Of a DNA stretch of 64,000 bases, positions 24,406 through 32,312 are shown one piece after another. Source of the stretch: Clostridium sp. DSM 17811 (lineage in GTDB: Bacteria > Bacillota > Clostridia > Clostridiales > Clostridiaceae); the NCBI RefSeq assembly GCF_018861905.1, contig NZ_JAHLDU010000006.1, positions 62,001 through 126,000 on the forward strand. The letters run 5' to 3'. Made by a program: the position numbers and the translations under genes. Numbering within the stretch: the first letter of the stretch is position 1; the number at the start of each line of letters is the position of its first letter. A model generated the notes under the pieces. It searched no databases. It was not told the origin of the DNA and saw only the letters and a list, made by a program, of their open reading frames with translations.

Positions 24406-25512
24406 TTATATAAAAACCTTTGGGATGCTAGGATTTTCAGTTAAATACATCATTGGTGGGTAATACATTAAAAAGCCAAGTATATCTCCTAATTTAGGTT
24501 CTATATCACAATCTTCAATGTCTACAATTAAGTGATCAGAACTGCTTCCTATAATTTTAACACCTTGTTTTTGTGGAATTAGCTTATCATGTAATCCAAA
24601 ATCCTGTTTTCCCACTGCAAGTAGGGCTCTTTTCCTTATACCATTATCCTCATAAGTTGGTTTAGTCCCAAAAGCATCAATAAATACTTCTCCAATAGGA
24701 TGTGTTGGTTTATTTTTTATTTCAACAATCTGTGCCTTTAATACAAAGGTATCCTTATGCATATGCTTCATATCATATCCCCAAAATTTCTCTAAATCCT
24801 CTGCTAATAATATTCCTTCTCCTACTCTTAAATTATTTATTCTCTTAGGCATTTTACCATCTATTATTAACGGTAGCGAACTTGTAGCACCTCCAGAAAT
24901 TATATCAAGTCTTCTTTTTATTTTACTTTCAATTATTTCAGCAATACTGCAAAGCCTTCCTAAATTCTCAATTGTTGGAACTATAGAACCATAACAACCT
25001 AGATTTGTTCCAATCCCATATAATTCAACATTTTTAAGATGTTTTTCTACGTGAGTTGCTAAGTTAATAATTTCATCTTGGTCATATACACCTTCTCTTA
25101 AATCTCCAAGGTCAAGCATTAAAATTACCTTATGCTTTTTTCCTTGCAATTCACATTCCTTTTGGATCATATTAAGTGTTTCCATCTCAGAATTTAAACT
25201 AACCTGTGCAAATTCAACTAGTTTTTTTATTTCACTAAACATCGGAATTCTAAGCATCATAAAGGGTTTATTTAACCCATATTCCTTTAGTTTAATTATT
25301 TGATCCATTCTTGAACTTGCTATATATGTGCATCCTGCATTTACGAATTGCATAGATACCTCAGGTATTGCATTAAACCCCTTAACTACTCCAGCAATAC
25401 TTATACCTTGGGTGTTACATAACTCTACCATGCTTTTCACATTTTCATATACTTTTTTTAGGTTTATTTCAAGTATTGGATATTTAATATCTGAATAAGC
25501 TTTTTTATTCAT
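24406..25512 (-). CDS. orr: Ornithine racemase (alanine racemase-fold, PLP-dependent)
   Basis: A 368-residue PLP enzyme of the alanine racemase N-terminal barrel fold, ILEINLKKVYENVK, with the PLP-binding Lys44 in GVVKGFNA and conserved SSRMDQI, LMLDLGDLREG and SGGATSSLP. In clostridia this subfamily interconverts L- and D-ornithine for the oxidative ornithine pathway; related YhfX-like proteins act on other amino acids. No ornithine aminomutase genes are in the window, so the substrate is provisional. ATG 25512 follows TTAAGGGAGAGCAGGT. It is transcribed away from the FetAB genes. Confidence 0.82.
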   Translation of the reverse strand: MNKKAYSDIKYPILEINLKKVYENVKSMVELCNTQGISIAGVVKGFNAIPEVSMQFVNAGCTYIASSRMDQIIKLKEYGLNKPFMMLRIPMFSEIKKLVEFAQVSLNSEMETLNMIQKECELQGKKHKVILMLDLGDLREGVYDQDEIINLATHVEKHLKNVELYGIGTNLGCYGSIVPTIENLGRLCSIAEIIESKIKRRLDIISGGATSSLPLIIDGKMPKRINNLRVGEGILLAEDLEKFWGYDMKHMHKDTFVLKAQIVEIKNKPTHPIGEVFIDAFGTKPTYEDNGIRKRALLAVGKQDFGLHDKLIPQKQGVKIIGSSSDHLIVDIEDCDIEPKLGDILGFLMYYPPMMYLTENPSIPKVFI

Positions 25513-25762
25513 ACCTGCTCTCCCTTAAAAGATCTTTCTTTCCTTAACAGTATAACCTATAATAAAAATTATTTAAATAATCTTATAAAATTAACCTTTT
25601 ATTGCATTTTAATAATCTAATATCACTATATATTTAATTTCATCAATTGTTACTATAATATAAAAAAACCCGAGACTATTATGTATTAATTTATAAGCTA
25701 TTCATTAAATGTTATAATAGACTTAAATAAAAAAAACAAATACGAATAAAGAAGGAATTATA

Positions 25763-26392
25763 ATGAATGAACTATTATTTGAGGCAAGTAACCTTATATA
25801 CAATACCAATCTAACTTACAATAATATAAAAATAAAAAAAGGCAAAATTAATTTTATTGTTGGAGAAAGCGGATCTGGGAAAAGCACATTTTTAAAGTTA
25901 TTAAACCAATCTATTAATGGAGATTCTGGTGAATTATTATATAAAGGGCTTTCAATTGACACATATGAACCCATTAATTTACGCCGCGAAGTAAGCCTAG
26001 TTTCTCAAGAACCTTTTCTTTTTAACGAGAGCATAATAGACAATTTCAAAACTTTTTATTCATTAAGACAAAAAACTATGCCAAGCAGTGATTACATAGA
26101 TTACATAACTCAGCTCTGTTGCGTAAATGTTTCTCTTAACCAACCTGCATATACCCTTTCTGGTGGAGAACGTCAACGAGTTTATATATCAATTTTTTTA
26201 TCATTATGTCCAAAAGTTATATTACTAGATGAGCCAACATCAGCTTTAGATGAAATAACTGGGCATAGGGTAATGAAAAATATAATAGATTTCTGCAAGA
26301 CTAAAAATATTGAAATTGTAATTGTAAGCCACAATAAAACTATAGTTGAAGAATTTTGCGAAAATAAAATTGAAATAATTAAGGAGGTGTAA
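25763..26392 (+). CDS. fetA: Iron-export type ABC transporter ATP-binding protein (FetA-like)
   Basis: A 209-residue ATPase: Walker A GESGSGKST (34-42), Q-loop SQEPFLFNES, signature LSGGERQRV (132-140), Walker B VILLDEP (152-158), and H-loop VSHNKT. Together with the next gene it resembles E. coli FetAB (YbbL/YbbM), linked to iron efflux and peroxide resistance. ATG 25763 follows AAGAAGGAATTATA. The two genes are 2 bp apart. The lineage's actual substrate is inferred from homology. Confidence 0.87.
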   Translation: MNELLFEASNLIYNTNLTYNNIKIKKGKINFIVGESGSGKSTFLKLLNQSINGDSGELLYKGLSIDTYEPINLRREVSLVSQEPFLFNESIIDNFKTFYSLRQKTMPSSDYIDYITQLCCVNVSLNQPAYTLSGGERQRVYISIFLSLCPKVILLDEPTSALDEITGHRVMKNIIDFCKTKNIEIVIVSHNKTIVEEFCENKIEIIKEV

Positions 26393-26394
26393 TT

Positions 26395-27171
26395 ATGGAA
26401 GGTATTGTAAAACTAAGTATTTCCCACTTTCTACTTATTTATCTACTATTAATTATAGTACTTTTAATTATGAAAAAGTCAAAAGTTACTCAAACAAAAC
26501 TTCTTTTAGTTGCTAGTTTAAGAATGACAATTCAGCTTATAATTGTTGGTTACATACTTCAATATGTCTTTAGTAATCCAAATCCCTTATTTACTGTTAT
26601 TTTTTTAATAATTATGATAATATTTTCTATACATCGAGTAATTACAAGCAGAAAAGACTTAAACAATAATTTTAAAATTGCAATTGGGATTTCTTTAACA
26701 TTTTCTGGGCTTTTTGTTTTACTCTTCTTTGTCACAGTAGTTGTTGGTAAATCTATATTTAACCCCCAATACACTATACCACTCGCTGGTATGATTATTG
26801 GTAACGCTATGACTGGAGTAAACATTGCAATAAAGACCTTCATGGATGATATAAGCAAAGAGAAGAATAAAATTAATACTTTGCTAAATTTAGGTGTTGA
26901 ACCAAAAAATATATTGAAGCCATTTGCTAATAATGCTTTCGAAACAGCATTAATTCCTACAATAAACTCAATGCTTGGAATGGGTATAATCTTTTTACCG
27001 GGAATGATGACAGGTCAAATGCTCTCTGGTACATTACCAACTACAGCAATTATGTACCAAATAGCCATTATGATTGCAATTTGTTGTTCTGTTTGTACAA
27101 CCGTTTTTCTATCATTAAACTTAGGTTATAAATCTTTATACAATAATAAAAAACAATTTTTAGAAATTTGA
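26395..27171 (+). CDS. fetB: Iron-export type ABC transporter permease (FetB-like)
   Basis: A 258-residue membrane protein with about seven hydrophobic segments. It carries the family patterns SLRMTIQLIIVGYILQYVF and PLAGMIIGNAMTGVNIAIKTF, plus LIPTINSMLGMGIIFLPGMMTGQMLSG near the end. It belongs to the UPF0014/FetB family. Ribosome site AAGGAGGTGTAATT overlaps the end of fetA, indicating coupling. Last gene of the unit before the terminator. Confidence 0.9.
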   Translation: MEGIVKLSISHFLLIYLLLIIVLLIMKKSKVTQTKLLLVASLRMTIQLIIVGYILQYVFSNPNPLFTVIFLIIMIIFSIHRVITSRKDLNNNFKIAIGISLTFSGLFVLLFFVTVVVGKSIFNPQYTIPLAGMIIGNAMTGVNIAIKTFMDDISKEKNKINTLLNLGVEPKNILKPFANNAFETALIPTINSMLGMGIIFLPGMMTGQMLSGTLPTTAIMYQIAIMIAICCSVCTTVFLSLNLGYKSLYNNKKQFLEI

Positions 27172-27197
27172 TATACTATTTACTATTATTTGAATTA

Positions 27198-27229
27198 CAA
27201 AAGCTGCGAAATCAATTTCACAGCTTTTA
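27198..27229. terminator. Terminator after fetAB, probably bidirectional
   Basis: Stem AAAAGCTG-C-GAAAT / ATTTC-A-CAGCTTTT with a two-base loop, flanked by T on the plus side and by TTTTGT on the minus side. It lies between convergent fetB and gnd. Confidence 0.75.
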
Positions 27230-27309
27230 TAATTTATTAGTCTAAGCTTTTTTGACCACAGCTCTTCTCACAAGTATATAAATAAAACACATTGTTATTA
27301 TGAATTTTA

Positions 27310-28728
27310 CTATTTCTTTGTTTCGCTTACCCATTCATGATGGAATATTCCTTCCTTATCTACCCTTTCAAATGTATGAGCTCCAAAATAATCTCTCTGC
27401 GCCTGAAGCAAATTTGCGGGAAGATTTGCACTTCTATAACTGTCATAGTATGTTAAGGCACTTGAAAATGATGGTACTGGTACTCCCAAATTTACTGCTG
27501 TTGATATTACATATCGTAAGTCCTTTTGATAACTATTAATGATATTCTTAAAATATGAATCTAACATTAAGTTGTTAAGATTTTCATCATTTTCATATGC
27601 TTCATTTATTTTGTTAAGGAATTGTGCACGTATTATACAACCCCCTCTAAATATTTTAGCTATTTTCCCATATTTAAGATTCCAATTATACTCTTTTGAT
27701 GCAGCCCTCATAAGTGCAAATCCTTGCGCATATGAACATATTTTGCTTGTATAAAGGGCCCTTCTTACTGCTTCTATAAAATCTTTTTTATCCCCTTTAA
27801 ATTTAACATCCGGTCCTTTTAAAAGACTACTTGCATAAATTCTTTCATCCTTTAATGATGACATGCAGCGTGCAAAAACTGCCTCTGTGATTGAAGGTAT
27901 AGGAACTGCAAGATCCAAAGCACTTTGACTAGTCCATTTTCCTGTTCCCTTCTGCCCTGCTTTATCAAGAATAATATCAACCATATACTCCCCAGTCTCA
28001 TTATCCTTTTGGACAAATATTTCACTAGTTATTTCTATTAGATAACTATTAAGTTCCCCTTTGTTCCACTGCTCAAAAACGTCATGAATTTCATCGTTTG
28101 TAAGCCCTGCTACCCCTTTTAGGAGTGCATAAGCCTCACAAATGAGTTGCATATCCCCATACTCTATACCATTGTGGACCATTTTCACATAATGTCCTGC
28201 CCCATTTGCTCCAATATAAGTGCAGCAAGCTTCTCCATCTACCTTTGCAGATATAGCCGTTAAGATAGGTTCAACTATTTTATAAGCATCAATTTCTCCC
28301 CCAGGCATAATTGCTGGTCCTTTTAAAGCTCCTTCCTCTCCACCTGAAACTCCGGTTCCTATAAATTTAAACCCTAACTCTTCAAGTTTTTTGCTCCTAC
28401 GTATTGTATCCATAAAATACGAATTACCGCCATCAATTAATATATCACCCTTTGATATATAAGGTATTAATTTATCTATAGTTTCATCAACAGGTAATCC
28501 TGCTTTAATCATAATTAATATTTTTCTTGGAGTTTCTAAAGAATTTACGAATTCCTCAATAGAATATGCACCCTTTATATTTTTCCCTTTTGCCTCTATT
28601 AAAAATTCATCTATGGTATTTCTATTCCTTGAATATACACAAACAGATATTCCTCTGCTCTCAACATTTAATGCCAGGTTTTTGCCCATGACAGCTATAC
28701 CTAAAACTCCAAATTGTTGTTTTTTCAT
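27310..28728 (-). CDS. gnd: 6-phosphogluconate dehydrogenase (decarboxylating)
   Basis: Oxidises 6-phosphogluconate to ribulose 5-phosphate and CO2. The 472-residue length is that of the full-length (GndA) type. Rossmann motif [20 protein letters not shown] (8-27; cofactor loop GIAVMG), substrate-site [19 protein letters not shown] and [13 protein letters not shown] with the catalytic Lys, and the C-terminal [17 protein letters not shown] 28728 follows TAAGGAGGAGTTTTAA. It is monocistronic with an operator-like palindrome over its promoter. In this clostridial setting it may feed pentoses. Confidence 0.96.
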   Translation of the reverse strand: MKKQQFGVLGIAVMGKNLALNVESRGISVCVYSRNRNTIDEFLIEAKGKNIKGAYSIEEFVNSLETPRKILIMIKAGLPVDETIDKLIPYISKGDILIDGGNSYFMDTIRRSKKLEELGFKFIGTGVSGGEEGALKGPAIMPGGEIDAYKIVEPILTAISAKVDGEACCTYIGANGAGHYVKMVHNGIEYGDMQLICEAYALLKGVAGLTNDEIHDVFEQWNKGELNSYLIEITSEIFVQKDNETGEYMVDIILDKAGQKGTGKWTSQSALDLAVPIPSITEAVFARCMSSLKDERIYASSLLKGPDVKFKGDKKDFIEAVRRALYTSKICSYAQGFALMRAASKEYNWNLKYGKIAKIFRGGCIIRAQFLNKINEAYENDENLNNLMLDSYFKNIINSYQKDLRYVISTAVNLGVPVPSFSSALTYYDSYRSANLPANLLQAQRDYFGAHTFERVDKEGIFHHEWVSETKK

Positions 28729-28766
28729 TTAAAACTCCTCCTTATTAAAAATTCCTCTGTTCGAAT

Positions 28767-28787
28767 CATAGTATATATTATACTATG
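28767..28787. promoter_or_regulatory. Palindromic operator candidate at the gnd promoter
   Basis: CATAGTATA-TAT-TATACTATG, a perfect palindrome 40 bp upstream of gnd that includes a TATAAT -10 hexamer on the minus strand. It is flanked upstream by three near-direct copies of ATATGCC/ATATGTC (28789-28810). The regulator is unknown. Confidence 0.45.
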
Positions 28788-28851
28788 ATATGCCATATGC
28801 CATATGTCATTCATCTTCTATTATAATATAATATACTATATAATAAACTAT

Positions 28852-28890
28852 AAACAAAAACACATCATACCTTTTAAGTACAATGCGTTT
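28852..28890 (-). terminator. Terminator after the HAD phosphatase gene
   Basis: Minus-strand AAACGCATTGTACTT pairs with AGGTATGATGTGTTT (several G-U pairs), followed by TTGTTTAT. Confidence 0.6.
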
Positions 28891-28916
28891 ATTTTAGTTA
28901 CTATTATTATCTTAAT

Positions 28917-29744
28917 TTATTCTTTTAATATGTAATTGTTTATGGCATAAGCTATTCCAGACTCATTATTAGATTTAGTTATGTATTTTGCCGCAAGTTT
29001 TACATCCTCTACTGCATTTTCCATAGCTATAGGCATTCCTGCACATTTAAACATTTCTATATCATTGTAATTATCTCCAAAAACCATAATTTCATCTAAG
29101 CTTACATTTGATTTTTTCGACAATATTTCTAAAGCTTTACCCTTAGAGATATCTGATGCCATAATATCTAAAAGCCCTGTTGCAGAACTTACTACTGTAA
29201 GATTATCATATTTTGAAAAGTGCTTTTGTAGTAATATAATGTCCTCATGTTTTTCACAAACTAACAAAACTTTAAAAGCATCTATATCATTAATATTTGC
29301 CATCACTTTATCATCTATATATTTTATAGGTATCTGTTCATCTTGTAATAAAATTTTATTACGGTCCGCATATCTTTTGCCTACCCGATTGTTTTTAGTA
29401 GAATACACCAAATCAGCAGTGTATATAATAAACTCTATTTCACTGTTATTACAGTAAGTTGTAACCTCTTTTACAGCAATTTTATCCATTACCTTGGAAT
29501 AGAGAACTTCACCTGTTTCAATATTCCTAACTAGTCCACCATTACAAGATATGACAGGTCCTTTTAAATTTAACTGCTTTATATAAGTCTTTACCATAAG
29601 ATCCAGTCTTCCAGATGCAATAATTACTTCTACCCCCATCTTCTGGAGTTTTTTTAGTGCTACTTCATTATCCTTTGAAATAACATTATCTGAATTTAAT
29701 AATGTTCCATCCATATCGCATACACACCATTTGTATTTAATCAT
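28917..29744 (-). CDS. Cof-type HAD-IIB phosphatase
   Basis: A 275-residue HAD hydrolase. Motif I is CDMDGTLLNSDN (nucleophile Asp10), motif II is IIASGR, motif III Lys lies in SKGKAL, and motif IV is VFGDNYNDIEMF. The cap is of the C2B (Cof) type. These enzymes dephosphorylate sugar phosphates or flavin and pyridoxal phosphates, and the substrate cannot be told from sequence. ATG 29744 follows CTAAAGGAGAAAGTATAT. Located between gnd and the biotin genes, without an evident functional link. Confidence 0.9.
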   Translation of the reverse strand: MIKYKWCVCDMDGTLLNSDNVISKDNEVALKKLQKMGVEVIIASGRLDLMVKTYIKQLNLKGPVISCNGGLVRNIETGEVLYSKVMDKIAVKEVTTYCNNSEIEFIIYTADLVYSTKNNRVGKRYADRNKILLQDEQIPIKYIDDKVMANINDIDAFKVLLVCEKHEDIILLQKHFSKYDNLTVVSSATGLLDIMASDISKGKALEILSKKSNVSLDEIMVFGDNYNDIEMFKCAGMPIAMENAVEDVKLAAKYITKSNNESGIAYAINNYILKE

Positions 29745-29894
29745 ATATACTTTCTCCTTTAGTACTTGCTAATATTTAAATGATATAAAAAATCATATTA
29801 TATCTAATTATCTACCTTTATAGGTTTAATTTCAACATTAACTTTTTAATATTCATAAATTCCATACCCTTTAAGTTTATTTTAATCCTCCTTA

Positions 29895-31250
29895 TCATTC
29901 TTTATTGAGATCAAAATATTTGGCTATACTTTCAAAACAAGTGTTCACCATAAATTCTATCTCTTCTTTATTTATAATATACGGTGGAATAAAATAAAGT
30001 ACATTTCCTATTGGTCTTAGTACTAATCCCTTTTTAAGAGCGATCTTGTAAATCTCATATCCTACTCTCATTCCCAATGGATAACTTTCTTTTGTCTCCC
30101 TATTTTTTACTATTTCAATAGCTGTTATCATCCCTATACTTCTTACCTCACCTACATGCTTTAAACTTTCTGCCTTTTCTAGCGTAAGTTTTTTTATAAG
30201 CTCACCTTTTTTTACGTTATTTTTTATAATATTGTCTTCCTCAAATATCTTTAAGTTCTCGAGCGCTATTGCACACCCCATGGCATTTCCTGAATAAGTA
30301 TGACTATGTATAAATGTTTTTCGCTCTTTATAATCTCCATAAAAACAATCATAAATATCATCTGTAGTCATAACTACTGACATAGGCATATATCCAGCCG
30401 AAATCCCTTTTGAGAGACACATAAAGTCTGGACTTATGTCAGCATGGTTACAAGCAAACATTTTTCCAGTTCTACCAAAGCCCATTGCAATTTCGTCTGC
30501 AATAATGTGTATATCATATATATCACAAAAGTATCGGAGCTTCTTTAAATAAATTGGTGAATAAATCTTCATACCCGCAGCACCTTGAACCATAGGTTCA
30601 ACTATTACTGCACTTATATCAATATGATTTTGAGTTAAGCACTTTTCCATATCCTCAAAACACTCTGCATTACAACTCTCCCTATTAAAACCATATTTAC
30701 ACCTATAACAATCTGGTCCTTGTACTCTAAATGTATCTAAAAGTAGAGGCTTGTATACTTCATTAAACTCATCAATATCACAAACAGACAACGCGCCTAA
30801 TGTCTCTCCATGATATGCATCGCTTAGTGCTACGAACCTTTTCTTTTTAGCATTTCCCTTTTGCATGTTATAGTGAAAACTCATCTTCAAAGCTATTTCT
30901 ACCGCTGAGGATCCATTATCAGAAAAGAACACTTTTTTAAGTTTGTCTGGTGTTATATCAACAAGCTTTTCCGCAAGTTCTATAGCCGGCTTGTTTGAGA
31001 AATTTGCAAATATAACATGTTCAATGTTATCTATCTGCTTTTTTATAGCCTCGTTAATTCTCTTATTGCTATGTCCTAGAGTGTTTGTCCACCAAGATGA
31101 TATACAATCTAAATATCTTTTTCCATCAATATCATAAAGCCAAACCCCTTCGCCTTTTTCAATAACTATTGGATTAAGTTCCTCATAATCCTTCATTTGT
31201 GAACATGGATGCCATATATATTTCAAATCCTTTTCTACATAACTATTCAT
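29895..31250 (-). CDS. bioA: Adenosylmethionine-8-amino-7-oxononanoate aminotransferase
   Basis: Converts KAPA to DAPA in biotin synthesis, using S-adenosylmethionine as amino donor. The 451-residue class III aminotransferase has substrate residues in ISSWWTNTLGH, PLP-phosphate loop SDNGSSAVEIALKMS, Asp in IIADEIAMGFGRTG and the PLP Lys in CLSKGISAGYMPMSV. ATG 31250 follows AAGGGTGAGGTAAATAA. It follows bioD by 21 bp. A good ribosome-type site AAGGAGG lies just after its stop, but no bio gene follows. Confidence 0.95.
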   Translation of the reverse strand: MNSYVEKDLKYIWHPCSQMKDYEELNPIVIEKGEGVWLYDIDGKRYLDCISSWWTNTLGHSNKRINEAIKKQIDNIEHVIFANFSNKPAIELAEKLVDITPDKLKKVFFSDNGSSAVEIALKMSFHYNMQKGNAKKKRFVALSDAYHGETLGALSVCDIDEFNEVYKPLLLDTFRVQGPDCYRCKYGFNRESCNAECFEDMEKCLTQNHIDISAVIVEPMVQGAAGMKIYSPIYLKKLRYFCDIYDIHIIADEIAMGFGRTGKMFACNHADISPDFMCLSKGISAGYMPMSVVMTTDDIYDCFYGDYKERKTFIHSHTYSGNAMGCAIALENLKIFEEDNIIKNNVKKGELIKKLTLEKAESLKHVGEVRSIGMITAIEIVKNRETKESYPLGMRVGYEIYKIALKKGLVLRPIGNVLYFIPPYIINKEEIEFMVNTCFESIAKYFDLNKE

Positions 31251-31271
31251 TTATTTACCTCACCCTTCACT

Positions 31272-31997
31272 TTATAATTGATCCATACATCCTTCTAAAG
31301 TCTTAATACTAAAAGCCTTTTCTGCATTAATTCTTATAGCTCGCATCATGTTCTCATTTAGGTTTACAATATGTTTAAGCTTGCCTATAACAGGCACTTT
31401 AGTAAGCTTTTCTATCATTTGAATATTGTCATTACAGATAAGATTATCTATATAATTATTTATTATAATCCCTTTGATATTAATCCCTAATGATTTTATA
31501 TATTCTACTGTAATTACCGTATGGTTAATTGTTCCCACACCAGCTCTTGCCACAATAACAACACTCATATTTAAATCCTTTATAAGATTTTCAAGAGTAT
31601 ATATTCCTCTTTCATCATCTATTAATGGACATACTATTCCTCCACTACCTTCTGCAATAACATAATCATATTTACCCTTTAAATAATTGTATTTTTGCCT
31701 TATTAAGTCTATTTGAATAGGCTTATTCTCGATTTTAGCTGCAAGATGAGGGGATACTGCATTCTTATAAACATAAGGCGTTATATTTTCATAAACTTCT
31801 TCCAAATTACTCACATCACAAGCAAGCTTAGTATCACCAGGAATAAATTCATTGCCTACTTCAATAGCCCCACTAAGTGCTGCCTTAAAATAAGTAGCAT
31901 TATATCCATTACTTCGCAGAACATGCATAATTCCAGCAGTTACAATAGTTTTTCCAACATCAGTATCTGTTCCAACTATAAATACTCCCTTAGACAT
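31272..31997 (-). CDS. bioD: Dethiobiotin synthetase
   Basis: ATP-dependent ring closure of DAPA to dethiobiotin. The 241-residue P-loop enzyme begins MSKGVFIVGTDTDVGKTIVTAGIM, with P-loop GTDTDVGKT and VIAEGSGGIVCPL as the second conserved block. ATG 31997 overlaps the end of a 24-codon reading frame, suggesting translational coupling. First enzyme gene after the BirA-like operator; bioB and bioF are not in the window. Confidence 0.95.
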   Translation of the reverse strand: MSKGVFIVGTDTDVGKTIVTAGIMHVLRSNGYNATYFKAALSGAIEVGNEFIPGDTKLACDVSNLEEVYENITPYVYKNAVSPHLAAKIENKPIQIDLIRQKYNYLKGKYDYVIAEGSGGIVCPLIDDERGIYTLENLIKDLNMSVVIVARAGVGTINHTVITVEYIKSLGINIKGIIINNYIDNLICNDNIQMIEKLTKVPVIGKLKHIVNLNENMMRAIRINAEKAFSIKTLEGCMDQL

Positions 31998-32061
31998 TTT
32001 TTCTAACCTCCAAATTTAACTCGTTTACCTTTTTCTCCATACTCTTAATAAATACTCTCAT
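31990..32061 (-). CDS. Short leader reading frame overlapping bioD
   Basis: A 23-residue frame, MRVFIKSMEKKVNELNLEV and four more residues. It starts at ATG 32061 behind AGAGAGGGGTATTGT and ends eight bases inside bioD. It has no recognisable homology. A separate ribosome site for bioD (TTGGAGG) lies inside it, so translation of the leader could open or couple to bioD. It could be a leader peptide, a gene remnant or chance. Confidence 0.4.
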   Translation of the reverse strand: MRVFIKSMEKKVNELNLEVRKNV

Positions 32062-32154
32062 ACAATACCCCTCTCTTGTAATTATTTTATCCGAGATATA
32101 AATTATAACTAATGTATAGATATATTCCTCATCAATACAATTGGTATATACTAT

Positions 32155-32183
32155 ATAATAAAGCAATAGCTCTCAATTGTAAA
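32155..32183 (-). promoter_or_regulatory. bioD promoter overlapping the BirA-like operator
   Basis: TTTACA (32183-32178), 17 bp spacer, TATTAT (32160-32155) on the minus strand. The -35 hexamer is part of the palindrome at 32168-32217. Confidence 0.6.
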
Positions 32184-32217
32184 CTAATTTTATTAGTTTA
32201 GTTTACAATTGAGAGCT
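32168..32217. promoter_or_regulatory. BirA-like biotin operator in a 50-bp palindrome
   Basis: Two perfect 20 bp arms (32168-32187 and 32198-32217) around a 10-base centre. Inside is TTGTAAAC-N16-GTTTACAA, like the known biotin repressor sites (TTGTAAACC-spacer-GGTTTACAA). It overlaps the -35 element ahead of bioD-bioA. The outer extension AGCTCTCA/TGAGAGCT goes beyond a normal BirA site, so a transcript hairpin is also possible. Confidence 0.7.
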
Positions 32218-32226
32218 GTTTTAAGT

Positions 32227-32274
32227 ATAAAAAATTCCTCAATCTTCATTTTTAATGTTTTCTAAAGATTGAGG
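32227..32274 (-). terminator. Terminator after clpB
   Basis: CCTCAATCTT pairs with AAGATTGAGG (32274-32265 with 32246-32237), followed on the minus strand by AATTTTTT. Confidence 0.85.
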
Positions 32275-32312
32275 CTTTCTATCTGATTTATAATTATATA
32301 GTTATCAAGATA

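Noticed and set aside
32168-32217. The long palindrome as the clpB terminator
   Set aside because: A proper T-tailed hairpin already lies closer to clpB (32237-32274), and this palindrome carries a BirA-like core over the bioD promoter.
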